This document shows positions 20,131-32,000 of a DNA stretch of 64,000 nucleotides, one piece after another. Each line of letters begins with the position of its first letter. The first letter of the stretch is position 1. This stretch comes from Emiliania huxleyi CCMP1516. Lineage: Eukaryota > Haptophyta > Isochrysidales > Noelaerhabdaceae. The notes below the pieces were generated by a model. It worked only from the letters and a program-made list of their open reading frames with translations. It was not told the origin of the DNA and did not search any database. Made by a program: the position numbers and the translations under genes. The DNA is taken from NCBI RefSeq assembly GCF_000372725.1, contig NW_005201223.1, positions 220,132-284,131 on the forward strand, in the 5' to 3' direction.

Positions 20131-21665
20131 ATGCAAGTGCCCCCGCTGCTTTTCCTCGGCCTCAGCCTCGCTTTGCTACTGCGCATCTACCTCTGGCAAG
20201 GGCCAGAGCCTTGCCCCGGAGCCCGACACCAAGCTCTGCATGCGCCGCCACCACCGCCAACTCTGGTGCCGCCCAAGACAACTCTGGTGCCGCCCAAGAG
20301 CTGTGTGGACCTTGCTCCAGGCGACGGAAGCTCCTGCCTGCAGCAGGCGTTGTGGGACAAATGCCACCTCCCTTTCATGAGCCGCGTCTGCGACCTCTCG
20401 TGCGGACGGTGCGGCGGCGATGTGCGCGGCCGCGCTCTGCGGTCAGCACTGCTCGTCTCTGCACGGCAGCCAACTCCATGTGCCGAGGCTGGCGCCGACG
20501 CGTGGGTGCAGCGGGCGATGCAGAATAAGGCTGAGTATGCGCTTGCGCAGCAGCTGGAGGGGTTCGTCTGGTCCAGTGCGCAAATAAACGCCGCCTACGA
20601 CGGGGCGTGGAACAAGCTGACCTACCTCAGCAGCGTGCTTGCGGAGCGGCTCGCCCAGAGCCGTGGAGCGAGCGAGGAGGCGGTGAGGGCTGGGGGCCGA
20701 GAGGGTAGCAGGTGGGTGCTGTGGGCAGACTGGGACGTCGTCTTTACCGACCTCGGCCACCAGCTGCCGCTGGAGGAATATGAGGCACCAGGCGGTGGGC
20801 GGCTGGTGCATGTGCATGTGCATGTCATAACCTGCTTGAACACTGTTTTAGGCTCGCGGCGTGCGGTTGGTACTGGGCGGAGACCCCGCCGCCCTCGGGG
20901 AGGGAGACGCACCGGCGGACTACCTCAAGGCAAACACAGGTGCGCACAGCCGGGCGAGATTGAGCGCCCGAGGTCGACGTGGGCGGGAGCGGCCTAGCCT
21001 TCTCGTAGGTGTGATGCTGCTGCGAGTGCACAACTGGACGCTGTCGCTGCTTCGCCGCATGCTCTCGCGCGGCGGGCGGACCCGCGGACAGCGCCTCCGC
21101 CGCGCGCTCAATCTGCAGACTAGCGTCGCCAACTTGTGCACCGGCTGCATCGACGACCAGGCCGTGCTCCTCGACCTGCTGCGGAGTGACCGGCTAGGCA
21201 CGGGTGCGCTGCTGCGGCACGCATTGCTCGAGCGCCGGTTCCTGCTGCAGGCGCTGTTCTAGGGAGCGGAGATGCTGGGGCTTGGCCCGTCGTCCTTCAC
21301 ATTCCCTAGATTTGCCCGCGCAGGCGCACTGGGAGGATTTTGAGCATGCGATGCCGACCGCCCTCGGCGATCCGACGGCCAATCGAGAGACGCCGCGCTC
21401 GCTCGCTCTGCTGAGGCGGCCGGACGCCCTCCGCCTCCCGCCGCTGCGGCGAAAGGTGTTCGGGCTGGGCACCGTGCCCCTGTCCCTGCATTTCGCGGGC
21501 TGCCAGCTCTGCTCGGGCAAGGAGCCCGAGCGCGCGGCCAAGTGCTGGCCGGCGTTCCGGCGCACGGTGCGCTTTGCAGAGGAGCAGACGATGGCGGCGT
21601 GGGGCATGAGACACGCGCGAACCAACCGGAGCGCGGCGGAGAGCCTGCCGTTGGAGCCGCGGTAG
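20131..21665 (+). CDS. GT34-type galactosyl/xylosyltransferase with N-terminal ShK-like module, four exons
   Basis: Exons 20131-20805, 20852-20939, 21009-21250 and 21324-21665 join to 448 aa. Type II membrane topology: MQVPPLLFLGLSLALLLRIYLW is the anchor. A Pro-rich stalk is followed by a six-Cys ShK-like module (SCVDLAPGDG...LSCGRCGG). The catalytic domain has the metal site WADWDVVFTDL, the acceptor-loop-like NTGVMLLRVHNW (formed across intron 2), DDQAVLLDLL, and the C-terminal LHFAGCQLC typical of GT34 enzymes (GMA12/MNN10, plant xylosyltransferases). Intron 3 (21251-21323) has a GC donor after CTGCAG. Probably a Golgi enzyme adding side-chain sugars; donor and acceptor unknown. Confidence 0.8.
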
Positions 21666-21960
21666 GTGAAGACAGGTGTGTGTGTTGAGCGCGAGGAGGG
21701 AGAAAGTGGCGAGTGAGAGGGGGGTCGAACTGGCGACCTATATAGCATACCGGGGGAATTTAGACACCACAGACACGCACACACCGACGCCCGAAGTGCC
21801 AAGAAGGACGTCATTAGTACGAAACCTCAGAAGGCCATGGCGCATGGGCGCCGAGAGAACATTCCCCCCGAGAGGACAAAAAAGAAAAAAACAAGCGAAA
21901 AGAAAAGTCGACGCACCCCCTCCTTGCGCAGTGACCGAGGAAATGTAAACGGCGCGCGCG

Positions 21961-21974
21961 GAAATTTTTTCCCC
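21961..21974 (+). promoter_or_regulatory. AT-rich box upstream of the 22017 start
   Basis: GAAATTTTTTCCCC, 43 nt before the ATG. One of several such AT-rich boxes near start codons in this GC-rich window; likely start-site related, function not known. Confidence 0.35.
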
Positions 21975-22016
21975 GCACGGCGACTCTGTGCGCTTGAGGC
22001 GGCAAACAGGGAAGCT

Positions 22017-24914
22017 ATGAGCTCGACGCCAAAACCCGTCCTCTGCGGCACGCCAGGCTGCACCCTCAAGAAGGGCCACCTCGGGCTCTGCTCCAGCAAC
22101 GCGCTCGTCGACGCGAGCCCCGCCTCGCGCCGTGCGGCCGTCGCGGCACGCCAGGCAGAGAGGGAGAGGGGTTCGGAGCGCGCGGCTTTCCAGAGCCCCA
22201 CCGCGGCAAAGGCGCCGCCCAAGATCCACCTCCGGCTCTCCGGCACTGGCGAGTGGCGGAGCGAGGCTCTCGCGGCCGACACGTCAGACCCCGCAGCAGA
22301 CGCGGAAGCGGAGGCGGGCGGCGAGCCGTGGGGGATCGTGCTCGACCGCTCGCGGCTGCACACCGTCGCGGAGCTCGACGAGACCGGAGCACCCTTCACG
22401 ATGGCGGAGCGTGCGGTCGACGCGGCGGTGCTTCGCGCGCCCTCCGACCCGGAAGAGGCGGGGCTGTCGCTTTCAGTGGCAGTGGCCCTCGCGCGCGGCT
22501 TCTCGTGCTGCCGCGGGACGCTGCGCCGCGTCTCCCTCCTCGGCTGGCGCTTCGACGGCAAGAACGCCCTCCGGGTGAGTGCGAGAGACGCTTGCGACCC
22601 CACCTGTGCTGCCCGAGGACCTACCCGACCCTCTTTCCCGCCACGATGCCGCAACCCCCGCCCTCGCCTCCCCCCCCCCCCCCCCCCCTTCATATTTCAC
22701 ATCTCCTGTTCCTTGCGCCCCCGGCTCGCCAGGCGGTTCTATGCGGCCTCCAGGGCTGTGTGCAACTGGAGGTGCGGCCGCCCGTAGGATGATAAATGTT
22801 AAGAACCCGAGATGTGCCGAGATGCGCCGAGATGCGCCGAGATATGCCGAGATGCGCCGAGATGCGCCGAGATATGCCGAGATGCGCCGAGATGCGCCAA
22901 CGTGCAGACGGCGCGATCAGGGAGGCACTAGAGAGGTGCCTCCACGCGCTGTCTCCCCCGCCACACTCTTGACGGCACACCACTGGCACACGCGTTGCGC
23001 GTGCCTCTCCCCGCGATGACAAAGGCGGTGACACACGCGCAGGAGCTCGAGATGCTCGGGTGTGCGGTGGTGGGGGGGAGGGGGCAGCGGCGCTGCTTCG
23101 GGAAGGAGGTCTCGCAGGCGCTGCTGCAGGACCGCCCCTCCACCCTCCGCCACCTCTCCCTCCGCTCGTGCGGGCTGAGCGCCGACGGGTGCGCCTGCCC
23201 TCTCTCCCCGGCGCCGTGCCTCCCGCCACCGGCCACCCGGCCCGCTGCGGCTCCCTGTCCCTAGCTCTGTCCGACACGTGCTGGCCGCGTGTCTCACCTC
23301 GCGAGCTGCAAGCTCGGCTCGTCTCGCGGAGTGTGCGAGTGGCGCGCGTAGAGCTAATCTCGTAGGTGCCTCGCTCTGCTCCGCTCCGCAGCCCTGCAGG
23401 CGAGGCAGCTGGGGGCGGCCCGAGAGCGCGGCTCCCCTCCCGAGGGAAAAGAGGCGGAAGAGGCGGAGGGGTGCCGTGACTCGTGCCCAGCCAAAGATCC
23501 GCCATCCTCCGCCCTCGCTGCTGGGGGGCTGCTCCCCCCCCCCCCCCCCCAACTCCCCTCTCCCCGCGACTCGCAGTCGCCACCGATGCTCTCGCTGGAC
23601 CTGCGCGGCACAGCGGCCGAGTCGAGTCCGCGACGCACTGTCTCCGTGCACGAGTCTCTTCACACCTCTCACGGTGGAACAGGCAACGCGGCGGAGGGGC
23701 TCGAGGCGGAGTCGAAGGCCGTCTGGCAGCTCCTGCTCTCGAAGCCAGAGGCGCGAGATGCAGACGAGATGCAGACGAGATGCAGACGAGATGCAGACGA
23801 GACGCAACCGCCCCGCCCCCTCCCCTTTCGCTTCTCCTCTTTCGCCCGCGTGGGGGTGTACGCCGAATGCGGGCTGGCGTCCCCCCCACTGCCGCAGCCC
23901 CACGCCGCCACAGGACACGTCTGTCCAGCTCGACTCGTCTGCTCTCTCGGCGGACGGCGGTCCCGAGGCGGAGAAGAGAGCATGGCCGCTGCAGCTCTCA
24001 GCGATCTCCCGGCGACATCTCGGCGACGTCTGGCTCTAGGAAGACGATGAGCTCGCCGAGGAGCGCGAGAGCGGCAAGCTGCCGCTGCTCTCCGCCTGCT
24101 CTCCGGAGCGCGAGTCTCGCTCCCCCCACCTCTCCCGCCTCTCACGCAAGCGCGTCCAGGCGGCGCGGGGCGGCGGAATCGGCGGCGCAGCTGCGGCGGC
24201 GACACCCGGCGTCCTCTCCGTGCGGGTATGTGGCCCCGAGAGGGAGAGGACACGGCCCCGAGAGGGAGAAAACACGGCCGAGGTATCGCCGAGATGTACC
24301 CTAAGGTAGCCCGGCAGTGGTGCTCTGTCTCCCTGCGTCTTCGGCCCCTCCTGCTGCCGGTGCTTCGGCCAGCGTGCAGGCGCCCTTGCTTCTCACACGC
24401 CTCGCAACTGTGTGAGTAGATCCGGGAGGCGCAGCTTTTCTTCCGGATCGCCGCCGCCTCCGCCGCCTCGGGCCGCCCCGGCCGTCACTGGGCCCCTCTC
24501 TCTCGCGTCCTGACGTGGGGCGAGGACGGGACGGCGCCCGGTGCCTCTGACGGCCAAGCCTCCGACGGCCCACGAGGCACCGCCGCCCCGCCTCTCGCCG
24601 ACGGCTCCGGTCGCCTCTCTCGCCGCCGCGCGGCCAAGGTGCTGCTGCGCCGAATCTCCAAGGACTACGGCCTCCGCGGCCGGCCTCCGGCGCGGGCTCG
24701 GCGCGCCGCAGCCGAGGTGCCGACGCAAGGGCCGACGCCGCAGCTCGGAGGACTCGACACGGCGATGCTGAGGAAGCCGCGCCAGCCGTCGCACTCGCGC
24801 GCCAAGCAGCTGCGCCCGAACGCGCGTCTCTCCATCCTCAACGGCTCGTGGAACCGGCTTCCGAGGCACGTGGGTCTCGCTGTCCGCCTCGGCCTGCAGC
24901 CGCACCTTCCATGA
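22017..24914 (+). CDS. Hypothetical multi-exon protein with CxxC/H motif and leucine-rich-repeat-like exons
   Basis: Exon 1 (22017-22574) is well supported: it begins with a putative zinc-binding motif (CGTPGCTLKKGHLGLC), has acidic and Ala-rich stretches, and ends at a good GTGAGT donor. An exon at about 22733 continues in phase (AVLCGLQGCVQLE). Later probable exons, by codon pattern, are about 23050-23190 (LRHLSLRSCGLSADG), about 23583-23620 (LSLDLRGT), about 23680-23755 (AEGLEAESKAVWQLLLSKPE), about 24045-24235 and about 24420-24914 (IREAQLFFRIAAA to the stop). The LRR-like pieces suggest a repeat protein. Exon boundaries and even membership in a single gene are uncertain. Introns carry decamer minisatellites. 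Confidence 0.4.
22797..22905 (+). repeat. Decamer minisatellite (GAGATGCGCC)n
   Basis: About ten units of GAGATGCGCC / GAGATATGCC. A related array (GAGATGCAGAC) is at 23756-23806, and single-turn relatives are at 24290, 33320, 34180 and 62293. Confidence 0.9.
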
Positions 24915-25595
24915 AGCGTTGGAGGCGCGTCGCTGCCGGGCTGGGCGGAGCTGGGGCGAGCATTCCAGAGCAAAGCCGGGGGCAGCCCGCGAGTGGTCCA
25001 CACTCAATGAGGCGTTGCGTGGTGCCCTGGTCTCGCCGAGGTGTCTGCCCTCAGCGGGGGATGCACGAACGAATGAGAGGCGCCCACCGAGTGAGGAGCT
25101 CGTGCTGGCCCGCGACAATCAGAGACTTTGGTTGATTTGGGGGATGGTGTGCTGTATCGGGTCGCGTGAGCGCGGCACCCCGCCCAGAGAGACCGACACG
25201 GTTTTTAGTGGGGTGGAGTGACACACTGTGACGGGGAGTGTGTGCAGTGTGTCTCTCTGTCTGTGGCTCTGTCCGCGCGGTGTGTGACGCGCGAGCCACG
25301 CGTCTCGCGCCCCCGCGGAGAGAATTGAAGATGAGGGAACACTACTCATCTATGAATTGCAGTCTGGTTGCTATGTGGCCCCAGCGCGCAGCGGCGAGCG
25401 GGCCCATCACGCAGGAGCCCCCACCAAAAAAGGCAAAAGTGTAAAGTCAAACAGTCACTCTGAGACTCACCTAGAGAGAGATATTGAACAATCACGCGCA
25501 ATCCAGAGCTTGCCAGCTGCCACTGCTCAGCTCTGTTCCCCCAACACCGCCAGCGCCACCTCAGCCACCTTGGTCCTGTTGAGTGAGCCCCCCTC
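24915..25595. other. Intergenic between convergent genes
   Basis: No gene recognised. GT/CT-rich tract near 25220-25300. Confidence 0.4.
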
Positions 25596-26289
25596 TCACT
25601 TCATCGTGGTGGTGAGCTGCTGCCCCGCGGAAGAGAGCACCTGGCTCGGCGAGAAGATCAGGAGGACGCGGACGCCGCACAGCTTTCCGGCCGTGCGCAG
25701 CTCCGCGGCTGCCGCCTAGGAGGCAAGGCAAGCAAGCGTCTGCACATGCACGCTGAGGGAGAACTGTACGTAGCTACCAGTCCTCGTGAATTACGTGCAT
25801 GTGTGTGATTGGACTTGAGACTGCGTGCGCCTTGCCGACTCTGTTACCGCGGAGAAAGACGTTCTCCAGGCTGCGCGCCCTTGGTAGCGCGGCCGCCAGT
25901 GCCTTGGCGCCAACATCCCCGATGTCATTCTCCTCGAGAACCAGTCTGCTGAGTATATGGCAAGGTGAGAAGCAGAGGTCTCCAAGGCTAGTAATTATGC
26001 AAGCCCCGGTGCACCTGCGAAGCGCAGTGGCACCAGGCAGCGCGGCTGCCAGCGCGGCTGCGCCTTTTGCGATGCAGTGGAAGTGGTTACGTCTCTGAGA
26101 ACTTGCTACTCTTTGGGCAAGGGGAGGGAGAAAGTGAGAGAGCGATGAGGGGGCGAGGGAGGGTTGGGGTCGGGCGCCTGCGTCGCCGATGCGATTGCGC
26201 TGGAGCTCGAGCACCGTCAAGCTCGGTGCACAGCCAGCGGCTAACGCCGCCGCCAGAGCCTCCGCCTCGTGGTTGCCCCAGCCAAGTCC
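25596..26289 (-). CDS. Leucine-rich-repeat (RI-like) protein, 5' part not identified
   Basis: Four exons: from 26289 to about 26178 (GLGWGNHEAEALAAALAAG, LELQRNRIGDAG), 26063-26015, 25945-25831 and 25715-25596. Spliced, they give consecutive about 28-residue ribonuclease-inhibitor-type LRRs: LTVLELQRNRIGDAG, LRRLVLEENDIGDVG and LENVFLRGNRVG, ending VRVLLIFSPSQ and a short tail. All junctions keep frame; two donors are GC (GCAG|GC and GCAAG|GC). One acceptor is a CAGCAG tandem. Upstream exons beyond 26289 were not found, so it may be a truncated member of an LRR family. Likely a protein-interaction scaffold. Confidence 0.6.
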
Positions 26290-26515
26290 CTGCAGCGAGC
26301 GTGCGGGCTGAGAGGTGCGCGATGGGCCTACAGTGTAGAGTGCGGTGCGTGTCTCTCTCGTTGTGACGGACCCAAAAGTTGAAGTTTGACGCCCGACCAA
26401 GGCGCGTGAGAATAGCCTCTGTCCTATCCTCCGGCCCGTCTTTTGCGGCGCAGCACGGAGAGCTGCAGCGGGGTAAGGAGCACTTTCGTGTCGGGGAGCG
26501 ACAGCACTGCGTCGC

Positions 26516-27133
26516 CTAGTACAAAGGTGGCAGGGGGCTAGAGGAGAGGGGAACAGTCCGGCCAAGTGAATGAAGCGTAGCGATGAAGATGGTGCATGAG
26601 CAAAGGAGATTAGTACTGTGTGTATGCTGCACCGCCCGGCACGGCGCAAGCATCGCAGAGCCGCAGCTTGTGCCCGCCTCCTCGCCGGGGCCAGACCTTG
26701 CGGCAAAGTCGCGGGCCACAGCTGAATCCTCCATCACGGCGCGGATCTCCCTTATCCGACCCGCCGCAGCAGTGGCCGCCACCGCCTCTGGAGCCCCCCC
26801 TGCGGAGCGGTCGCAGCACTTTGAGCACCGGCCGCCGCCGCATCCTCCGGAGCAGCACTTGGAGCGGATGCGCTTGCAGCACGACGGAGGCGGGACGGCA
26901 CCTCGCGCGAGGACCGGCACCAGCGCCTGCGCTGCTTTTGAGGCGATGGCCGCCCGGGCTGCCTGCGCGTTGGGAGTCGCCTGGTTGCCACCGGATTTCT
27001 TGAGGGATGACTTGAGGGGAGGCTTTGCCGCCGCAGCACACTCCTCACGAGCAGCCTCGAGGGCCGCAGACTCTGCCGCAATGCGAGCGCTTCGAGCCTC
27101 AGACACGCGCTTGGAGAACTTGCTGCTTAGCAT
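26516..27133 (-). CDS. Hypothetical Ala/Lys-rich protein with a Cys cluster (duplicated at 32713-33066)
   Basis: ATG at 27133 (MLSSKFSKRVSEARS). A charged helical segment is followed by KPPLKSSLKKSGG and a compact Cys cluster (CCKRIRSKCCSGGCGGG, CSKCCD), perhaps metal-binding. Then come an Ala helix and a hydrophobic C-terminal end. The frame is open upstream, but that part derives from dispersed repeat B. A nearly identical 350-bp copy sits at 32713-33066, on the other strand, next to the assembly gap. No family recognised. Confidence 0.5.
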   Translation of the reverse strand: MLSSKFSKRVSEARSARIAAESAALEAAREECAAAAKPPLKSSLKKSGGNQATPNAQAARAAIASKAAQALVPVLARGAVPPPSCCKRIRSKCCSGGCGGGRCSKCCDRSAGGAPEAVAATAAAGRIREIRAVMEDSAVARDFAARSGPGEEAGTSCGSAMLAPCRAVQHTHSTNLLCSCTIFIATLHSLGRTVPLSSSPLPPLY

Positions 27134-27289
27134 GAGGGGGCGAGCTACGGCGACGGCGAGGGCCGGTCGAGGGGTCGTCCGGTCGCTGCTGGCGCTCTTC
27201 GGCCGGAGGCGGCGGAGGACGTCAGTTGGCGCGATTTTCGACGTTTGGTAATAATCCCGGAGCGATTTGCCAATCTTCGGCCGCCAATG

Positions 27290-27355
27290 TTTCACTCCCT
27301 TTGAGCACTTGAGCCCTTGAGCACTGGATAGGGTCGATTCCTCATGGTACGGGAC
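27290..27355 (-). repeat. Dispersed repeat family B, partial copy
   Basis: Contains GAGCACTTGAGC...GAGCACTGGATAGGGTCGA and GGTACGGGACCCC, the end portion of family B in reverse orientation. Confidence 0.7.
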
Positions 27356-27405
27356 CCCATGGACACCCCAGTGCATGCCGTCCGCCACATGCGACACTCA
27401 CTGGA

Positions 27406-28246
27406 GGTGAACCTTCTTTTCTAGACGGCTAGGATTGAGAGCAGCCTCGCTCTCAATCCTAGAAGTCGAAGGATTGTGAGCAGCACTCCTCGCAATCGTA
27501 GCATCTCTGTACGATTGTGAGCGCCTACGCTCGCAATCCTACATCTTCTAGGACTAAGAGCAGCTCCGCTCCCAAGGTGACTGGTGACGCCTACGACTAC
27601 TACCAGCGCGCTCGCAATCCGAGCAAAGTCTAGGATTGCGAGCAGCTTTGCTCACAATCCGAGCAACTTGCCTCCGATTGCGAGCAGTAGCGCTCGCAAT
27701 CCTAGAACTTTCGCCGCCGATTGCGAGCGACACCGCCCACAGTCTTCCTACGACTTCTAGGATTGCGAGCGGGTCCCCTCGCAATCGGTGCGATCACTGT
27801 TTGGATTGTGAGGAGACCCTCCCGGCGCGCTCACTCACAAGCGCTCGCGCGGCTGGAGCGATTGGGAGCGCCCTCTGTGCGCATGCTAGCAATCCTTGGA
27901 TCTTGGGTACGATTGTGAGCGCCGCCGCTCATAGTCCTACAAGATGTAGGATTGCGAGCGCTACTGCTCGCAATCGGAAGCATGTTGCTTAGGATTGTGA
28001 GCAGTGCTGCTCGCAATCCTAGACTTTGCTCGGATTGCGAGCGCGCTGGTAGTAGTCGTAGGCGTCACCAGTCACCTTGGGAGCGGAGCTGCTCTTAGTC
28101 CTAGAAGATGTAGGATTGCGAGCGTGGGTGCTAGCAATCGTACAGAGATGCTACGATTGCGAGGAGTGCTGCTCACAATCCTTCGACTTCTAGGATTGAG
28201 AGCGAGGCTGCTCTCAATCCTAGCCGTCTAGAAAAGAAGGTTCACC
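27406..28246. mobile_element. 841-bp foldback transposon with long terminal inverted repeats and 9-bp target duplication
   Basis: The ends are perfect inverted repeats for 28 bp (outer end GGTGAACCTTCTTTTCTAGA). Inverted similarity continues with few mismatches for about 300 bp per arm (27406-27705 against 27945-28246). Each arm and the 240-bp centre are built of small perfect palindromes such as GATTGCGAGC...GCTCGCAATC, so the whole is a nested hairpin. It is flanked by the direct repeat CTCACTGGA (27397-27405 and 28247-28255). No coding capacity, so non-autonomous. A 9-bp duplication with long arms suggests a Mutator-like (MULE) foldback; this class call is inference. Confidence 0.9.
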
Positions 28247-28360
28247 CTCACTGGAAAGGGTCGATTCCGCGTGGTACGGGACCCCTCGATCGTCTCGCCC
28301 TCCCTCGCTGGTGTGTTCATTGGGGGGGGGGGTCATAACAAACACGGTACAGGATCGATC
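28247..28360 (-). repeat. Dispersed repeat family B, copy 2 (reverse)
   Basis: Reverse complement of the 13972 copy, running from CACTGGAAAGGGTCGATTCC to the AACACGGTACAGG end. It immediately follows the foldback element, whose target duplication lies at its edge. Confidence 0.85.
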
Positions 28361-29010
28361 AGTCTGATTATTTTTCCATTTTCCTTCTGATTAATTGTCC
28401 ATTTCCCTCCCATGCACTCCCTTTAAATATTTCTTTAAGCTTTCAGCTCGCTGGCAGATGGGAAAATATGTGAATGTGATACCTTGTCTACGACAGGACC
28501 GTATGTAAAGCCGTATGTATCGAACGCGGTCCCCGTGTGTCGTGAGAGTAATGCTTGTGTAGGCAGATGGCAACCGTGTGTGTGACTTGTCACCTGAGCC
28601 TCTGTCGCTAGATAGTGTAGAGTCCGTCTCTCGTGTCTCGAGAGACGAGAGGCGCTTTCTTTGTGTACTCGGCGTCGGGTTTGGATGGAAGCGGGGGGTG
28701 CGCCGCATTTTGCGTTTTGGAGCCGATTACACTACACAACGAATACATGTACAGTTTCTCCTCGTGGTACCTACCTTGTCCTATGCTCAATGCTCATTGT
28801 TCACCATGTGGGGGGACATGTCATGACATGTATGTTCACATGCTCAGAGCCAGACGCTAGAGTCAGCTGGGGCCTCTCTCTCTAGCGCGCGTCCGTGACG
28901 CCCTCTCGGCCACTCGCCGACTCTTTAGTTGTCATGGACGGGGATCTCGCTACCCGGAACCCCGGATCCCGCGCTTGCGGGATGCGGCTGCGCGGCTCCT
29001 GCCATGCTGT
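28361..29010. other. Intergenic, AT-richer, no gene seen
   Basis: Lower GC than the surroundings, many short ORFs in several frames, none with family features. Downstream flank of the membrane-protein gene. Confidence 0.4.
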
Positions 29011-32000
29011 CTACGCCTCCTCGTAAGTCTTGACAGGCTCGGTGTCCGGCTTATCGAGGAGGGACATGGAGAGGCGGAGGGAGGCGAAGAGGCCGAAGTA
29101 AAGCGCAAAAAATCCGTTGCCTGCGGGGATGGGGCGTGGGCGAGGGTCTCGCGGGGTGCAGAAGAGGGAGCTCCCGCAATATGTGCGGGAGCGATGGCGC
29201 ACTTGCCGCGGTGTACGTGCCCCCGGTGCGCCAGGTGAGGACACCTATCAGCAAGCACGCGCCGCCGGGGTGAGAGAGAGAGAGAGACCTCGCGCGGAGT
29301 CGAGGCGAGGCTGCAGCGGTAGCAGGGCGAGACGAGGGGATGGGGCACCGGTAAGGCTGAGCCACATGAAGAAGACAAGCACCTTGAAGCTCTTCACCAG
29401 GATCCCGAACGGGGGCTTTTCGAGGACGATCGAGTAGAGGCAGCAGAACGCCTGCGGTCGCGCCACACCACCGGGTGGTTGCTGTTTTGCGCCAAGGCTC
29501 CCTGGGGGGGGGGGGGGCAAGGCGGGGGAGGCGGCACCGTGACAGAGAACACGCAGAGGGCGTAGACGTACTCTCCGTACTCTTCGCTGTCGCTCCCTTT
29601 GGTGATCAGCTTGACGATGCTGTTTTCGTCGAAGATTGCGCCTGCCGTTGTTTAACAGAGGACGTGCTGCGGACGTCGCGTCGCCTCCCCCTCTACACAC
29701 ACGCGCGAGGCTCACCGATGCCGACGACGGAGCAGAGGAGGAGCGGGAAGTAGTAAATCTCGACGCTCGACGCGACGGTTTTGTATGAGCCCTTGGCGGC
29801 CATGTCGGGCATCGCCTTCGCCAGGTTGGACACGGCGGCGCCGAGGAGCATCCAGACGGAAAAGTAGCTGTACGGGCGGGGAAGGGAGGGGGTGTGGGGG
29901 GGGGGAGGCGGAGGGCGCGCGGGGCAGTGTGGGAGAGAGTCGCCGGGGGCAGGGACTGGGCTGGCAGGGGCGGTCGGCAGTGGCGAGGGGGCGTCACCCG
30001 TTTGCTGTCTCAGACGGGTTGGAGAAGCAGCCTCCGCCAGGGACGCCGAAGGTGGCCACGATGGCCCCCGCGCCGGTCCACACGAACAGGAACTGGGCGA
30101 TCAGCAGCGTGACCGTCATGTCCTCGCCGCCGACGCGAAAGAGCACCGTGTTGAGGGTATCCGGCGACAGGCAGCAGAGGGACTTGCCGCAGAGGTAGAC
30201 GAAGAGGGCGAGGATGGCGCTGACGGCTCCGACGGAGATGAGGTACGCTTGGTCGTCCTGCGCGGCGCGGAGGAGAGGGCTGGAGAGAAGAGGAGGGGCG
30301 AACTGGGGCGGGCGGGGCGGGGGGGGCGGGGGAGAGGCGGCGGCGTCGGCGTCGCCGCACGAGACAGCTCCTGGACCAGAGGGCCTCGGCGTGAGAGCGC
30401 ACCGGCACGATGTTGTCCTTGTAAACCATGTTGGATTTTTGTTTATCGCCATCGTCCCACGACCCCGCGGGGCCTTTTTTGGCGAAGTACGCTGCGACGA
30501 GCACGACGATGCCAATCGCGAAGATGCGGAAGTTGGCCATCTCCTGGCTCATGAAGCCGGCGCCGCCGCCGAGGAACATGGAGGCGGCGACGGAAGCGCC
30601 GGCCCACGCAGCAAAGAAGCCATTGTTGATGCCGGTCCAGTTTGATGCGTTGGAAAAGGTGAGGATGCCGGCGACCGCCGTCCACAGCAGCGCAAGCATC
30701 GGGATGAGCGCCTGCGAGCACAGTACAGACAGTGGGAGAGTGAGGGATGGGGAGCGTATGGGGAGCTAGTGGATGGGGGTGGGGAGGTGGGGAGATGGCG
30801 CGCGGGGTCGGGGTATGCTGTGTGTGGCAAGACGAGGGAGTAGAGGCGTGGAGGTCATGGCCATGGTGGCCTGCGAAGCCGCCTTGTTGACCTCTGCGCC
30901 CGTGAGTATGAGGCCGGTGACGATCAGGGTGGTGACGGCGGCGGCCATCGCAAAGTAGGCGTAGGAGAGGTACCGCGTTTTGTAGTCCTCAGGAACCACC
31001 AGCGGCCACCGCGTCGTGTCTTTGAAGTCCTCGTTCACAGGCTTGATCGAGTCGAGCATCAGGATGAGTGCGCCTAGGAGTCAGGCCGATGGCGCGGCCA
31101 GCTCTCAGGCTTGGGGCGGAAGGGCATGCTTCCCTGCGGAGGGCGGTGTGGCTCACAGACGAAGAGGGGGAGGGAGTAGGACTTCAAGTCGTCGCTCTCC
31201 TTGGCGCCTGCCGATAGGCAGACAGAGGGAGCGGGGCGTGATCGGGCGTGGCCGGATCGGCTCAGCTGCGTGGAGGACTCACTCGGCTCTTCCCCGGATC
31301 CCTTGGACATCTCCGTGCTGAGGAGGCTCAGGGCGATAAGGAAGCCGAGCCAAACCGCGAAGTAGCCATTCCCGGCCGCAGGCTCGGGGGGCTTGAAGGG
31401 GTCGAACCAGGTCGTGATGCCAGCGCCAGCGCCGTTCCAGAGGGCCTGATCGGCGGGGGCGGAGCGGGTGAGAGCACGGGCGATCCCGGGAGCGGGTGAG
31501 AGCACACGGTGGCGGAGGAGGAGGGGACACGGGCGAGGGAGGCGGAGGAGAGGGCGAGGCGGAGGGAGGCGGAGGGGACGGGGGCGGGGGAGGTTGACGG
31601 TGTTGGAGGAGGAGGGGGCATGGCTAACATCTAGACGCGCACGAGGGAGAGGGCCAGAAAGAGCGAGACCGTGATGTTGTAGCCGCGCACAGCAATCAGC
31701 GTACGATCGCCATCTGGTCCCTTGCCGAGTGACATCATGAGCCCAACGAGCGAAAGGATGATCGAGAACGCGCCGACGGCGATGGCGTATTCATCGAGAC
31801 CATCGAAGTCGTGGTTGTACGGGGTGTTTGCTCCGTAGCCACCGACGGGTGCAGCCGCCTGCGATGATGAGGAAAGGGTCAAAATACGAGTAAATCGGGC
31901 GCGAGCGGGCAATTAAGCGGGCGAGAGCGGCGAGGCGGCGGGAGGGTAATGAAGCCAAAGTCGGGCGCGAGCAAGCGGCGACAGCGGCGAGGGAGGCTGG

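Noticed and set aside
22797-22905. CRISPR-like array
   Set aside because: Contiguous decamer units without spacers in a eukaryotic intron; a minisatellite.
22690-23918. Long minus-strand open frames (up to about 400 codons)
   Set aside because: Arg/Ser/Pro-rich shadow frames opposite a GC-rich plus-strand gene and minisatellite; no domain pattern and they read through the decamer array.
25600-25720. Possible MADS-box fragment (ELRTAGKLCGVRVLLIFS)
   Set aside because: The segment splices in phase onto the LRR gene as its last exon, and the basic MADS helix is missing.
30766-31059. Several genes on the minus strand between 29 and 32 kb
   Set aside because: The short frames are exons of one gene; all eleven join in phase and rebuild a repeated motif.
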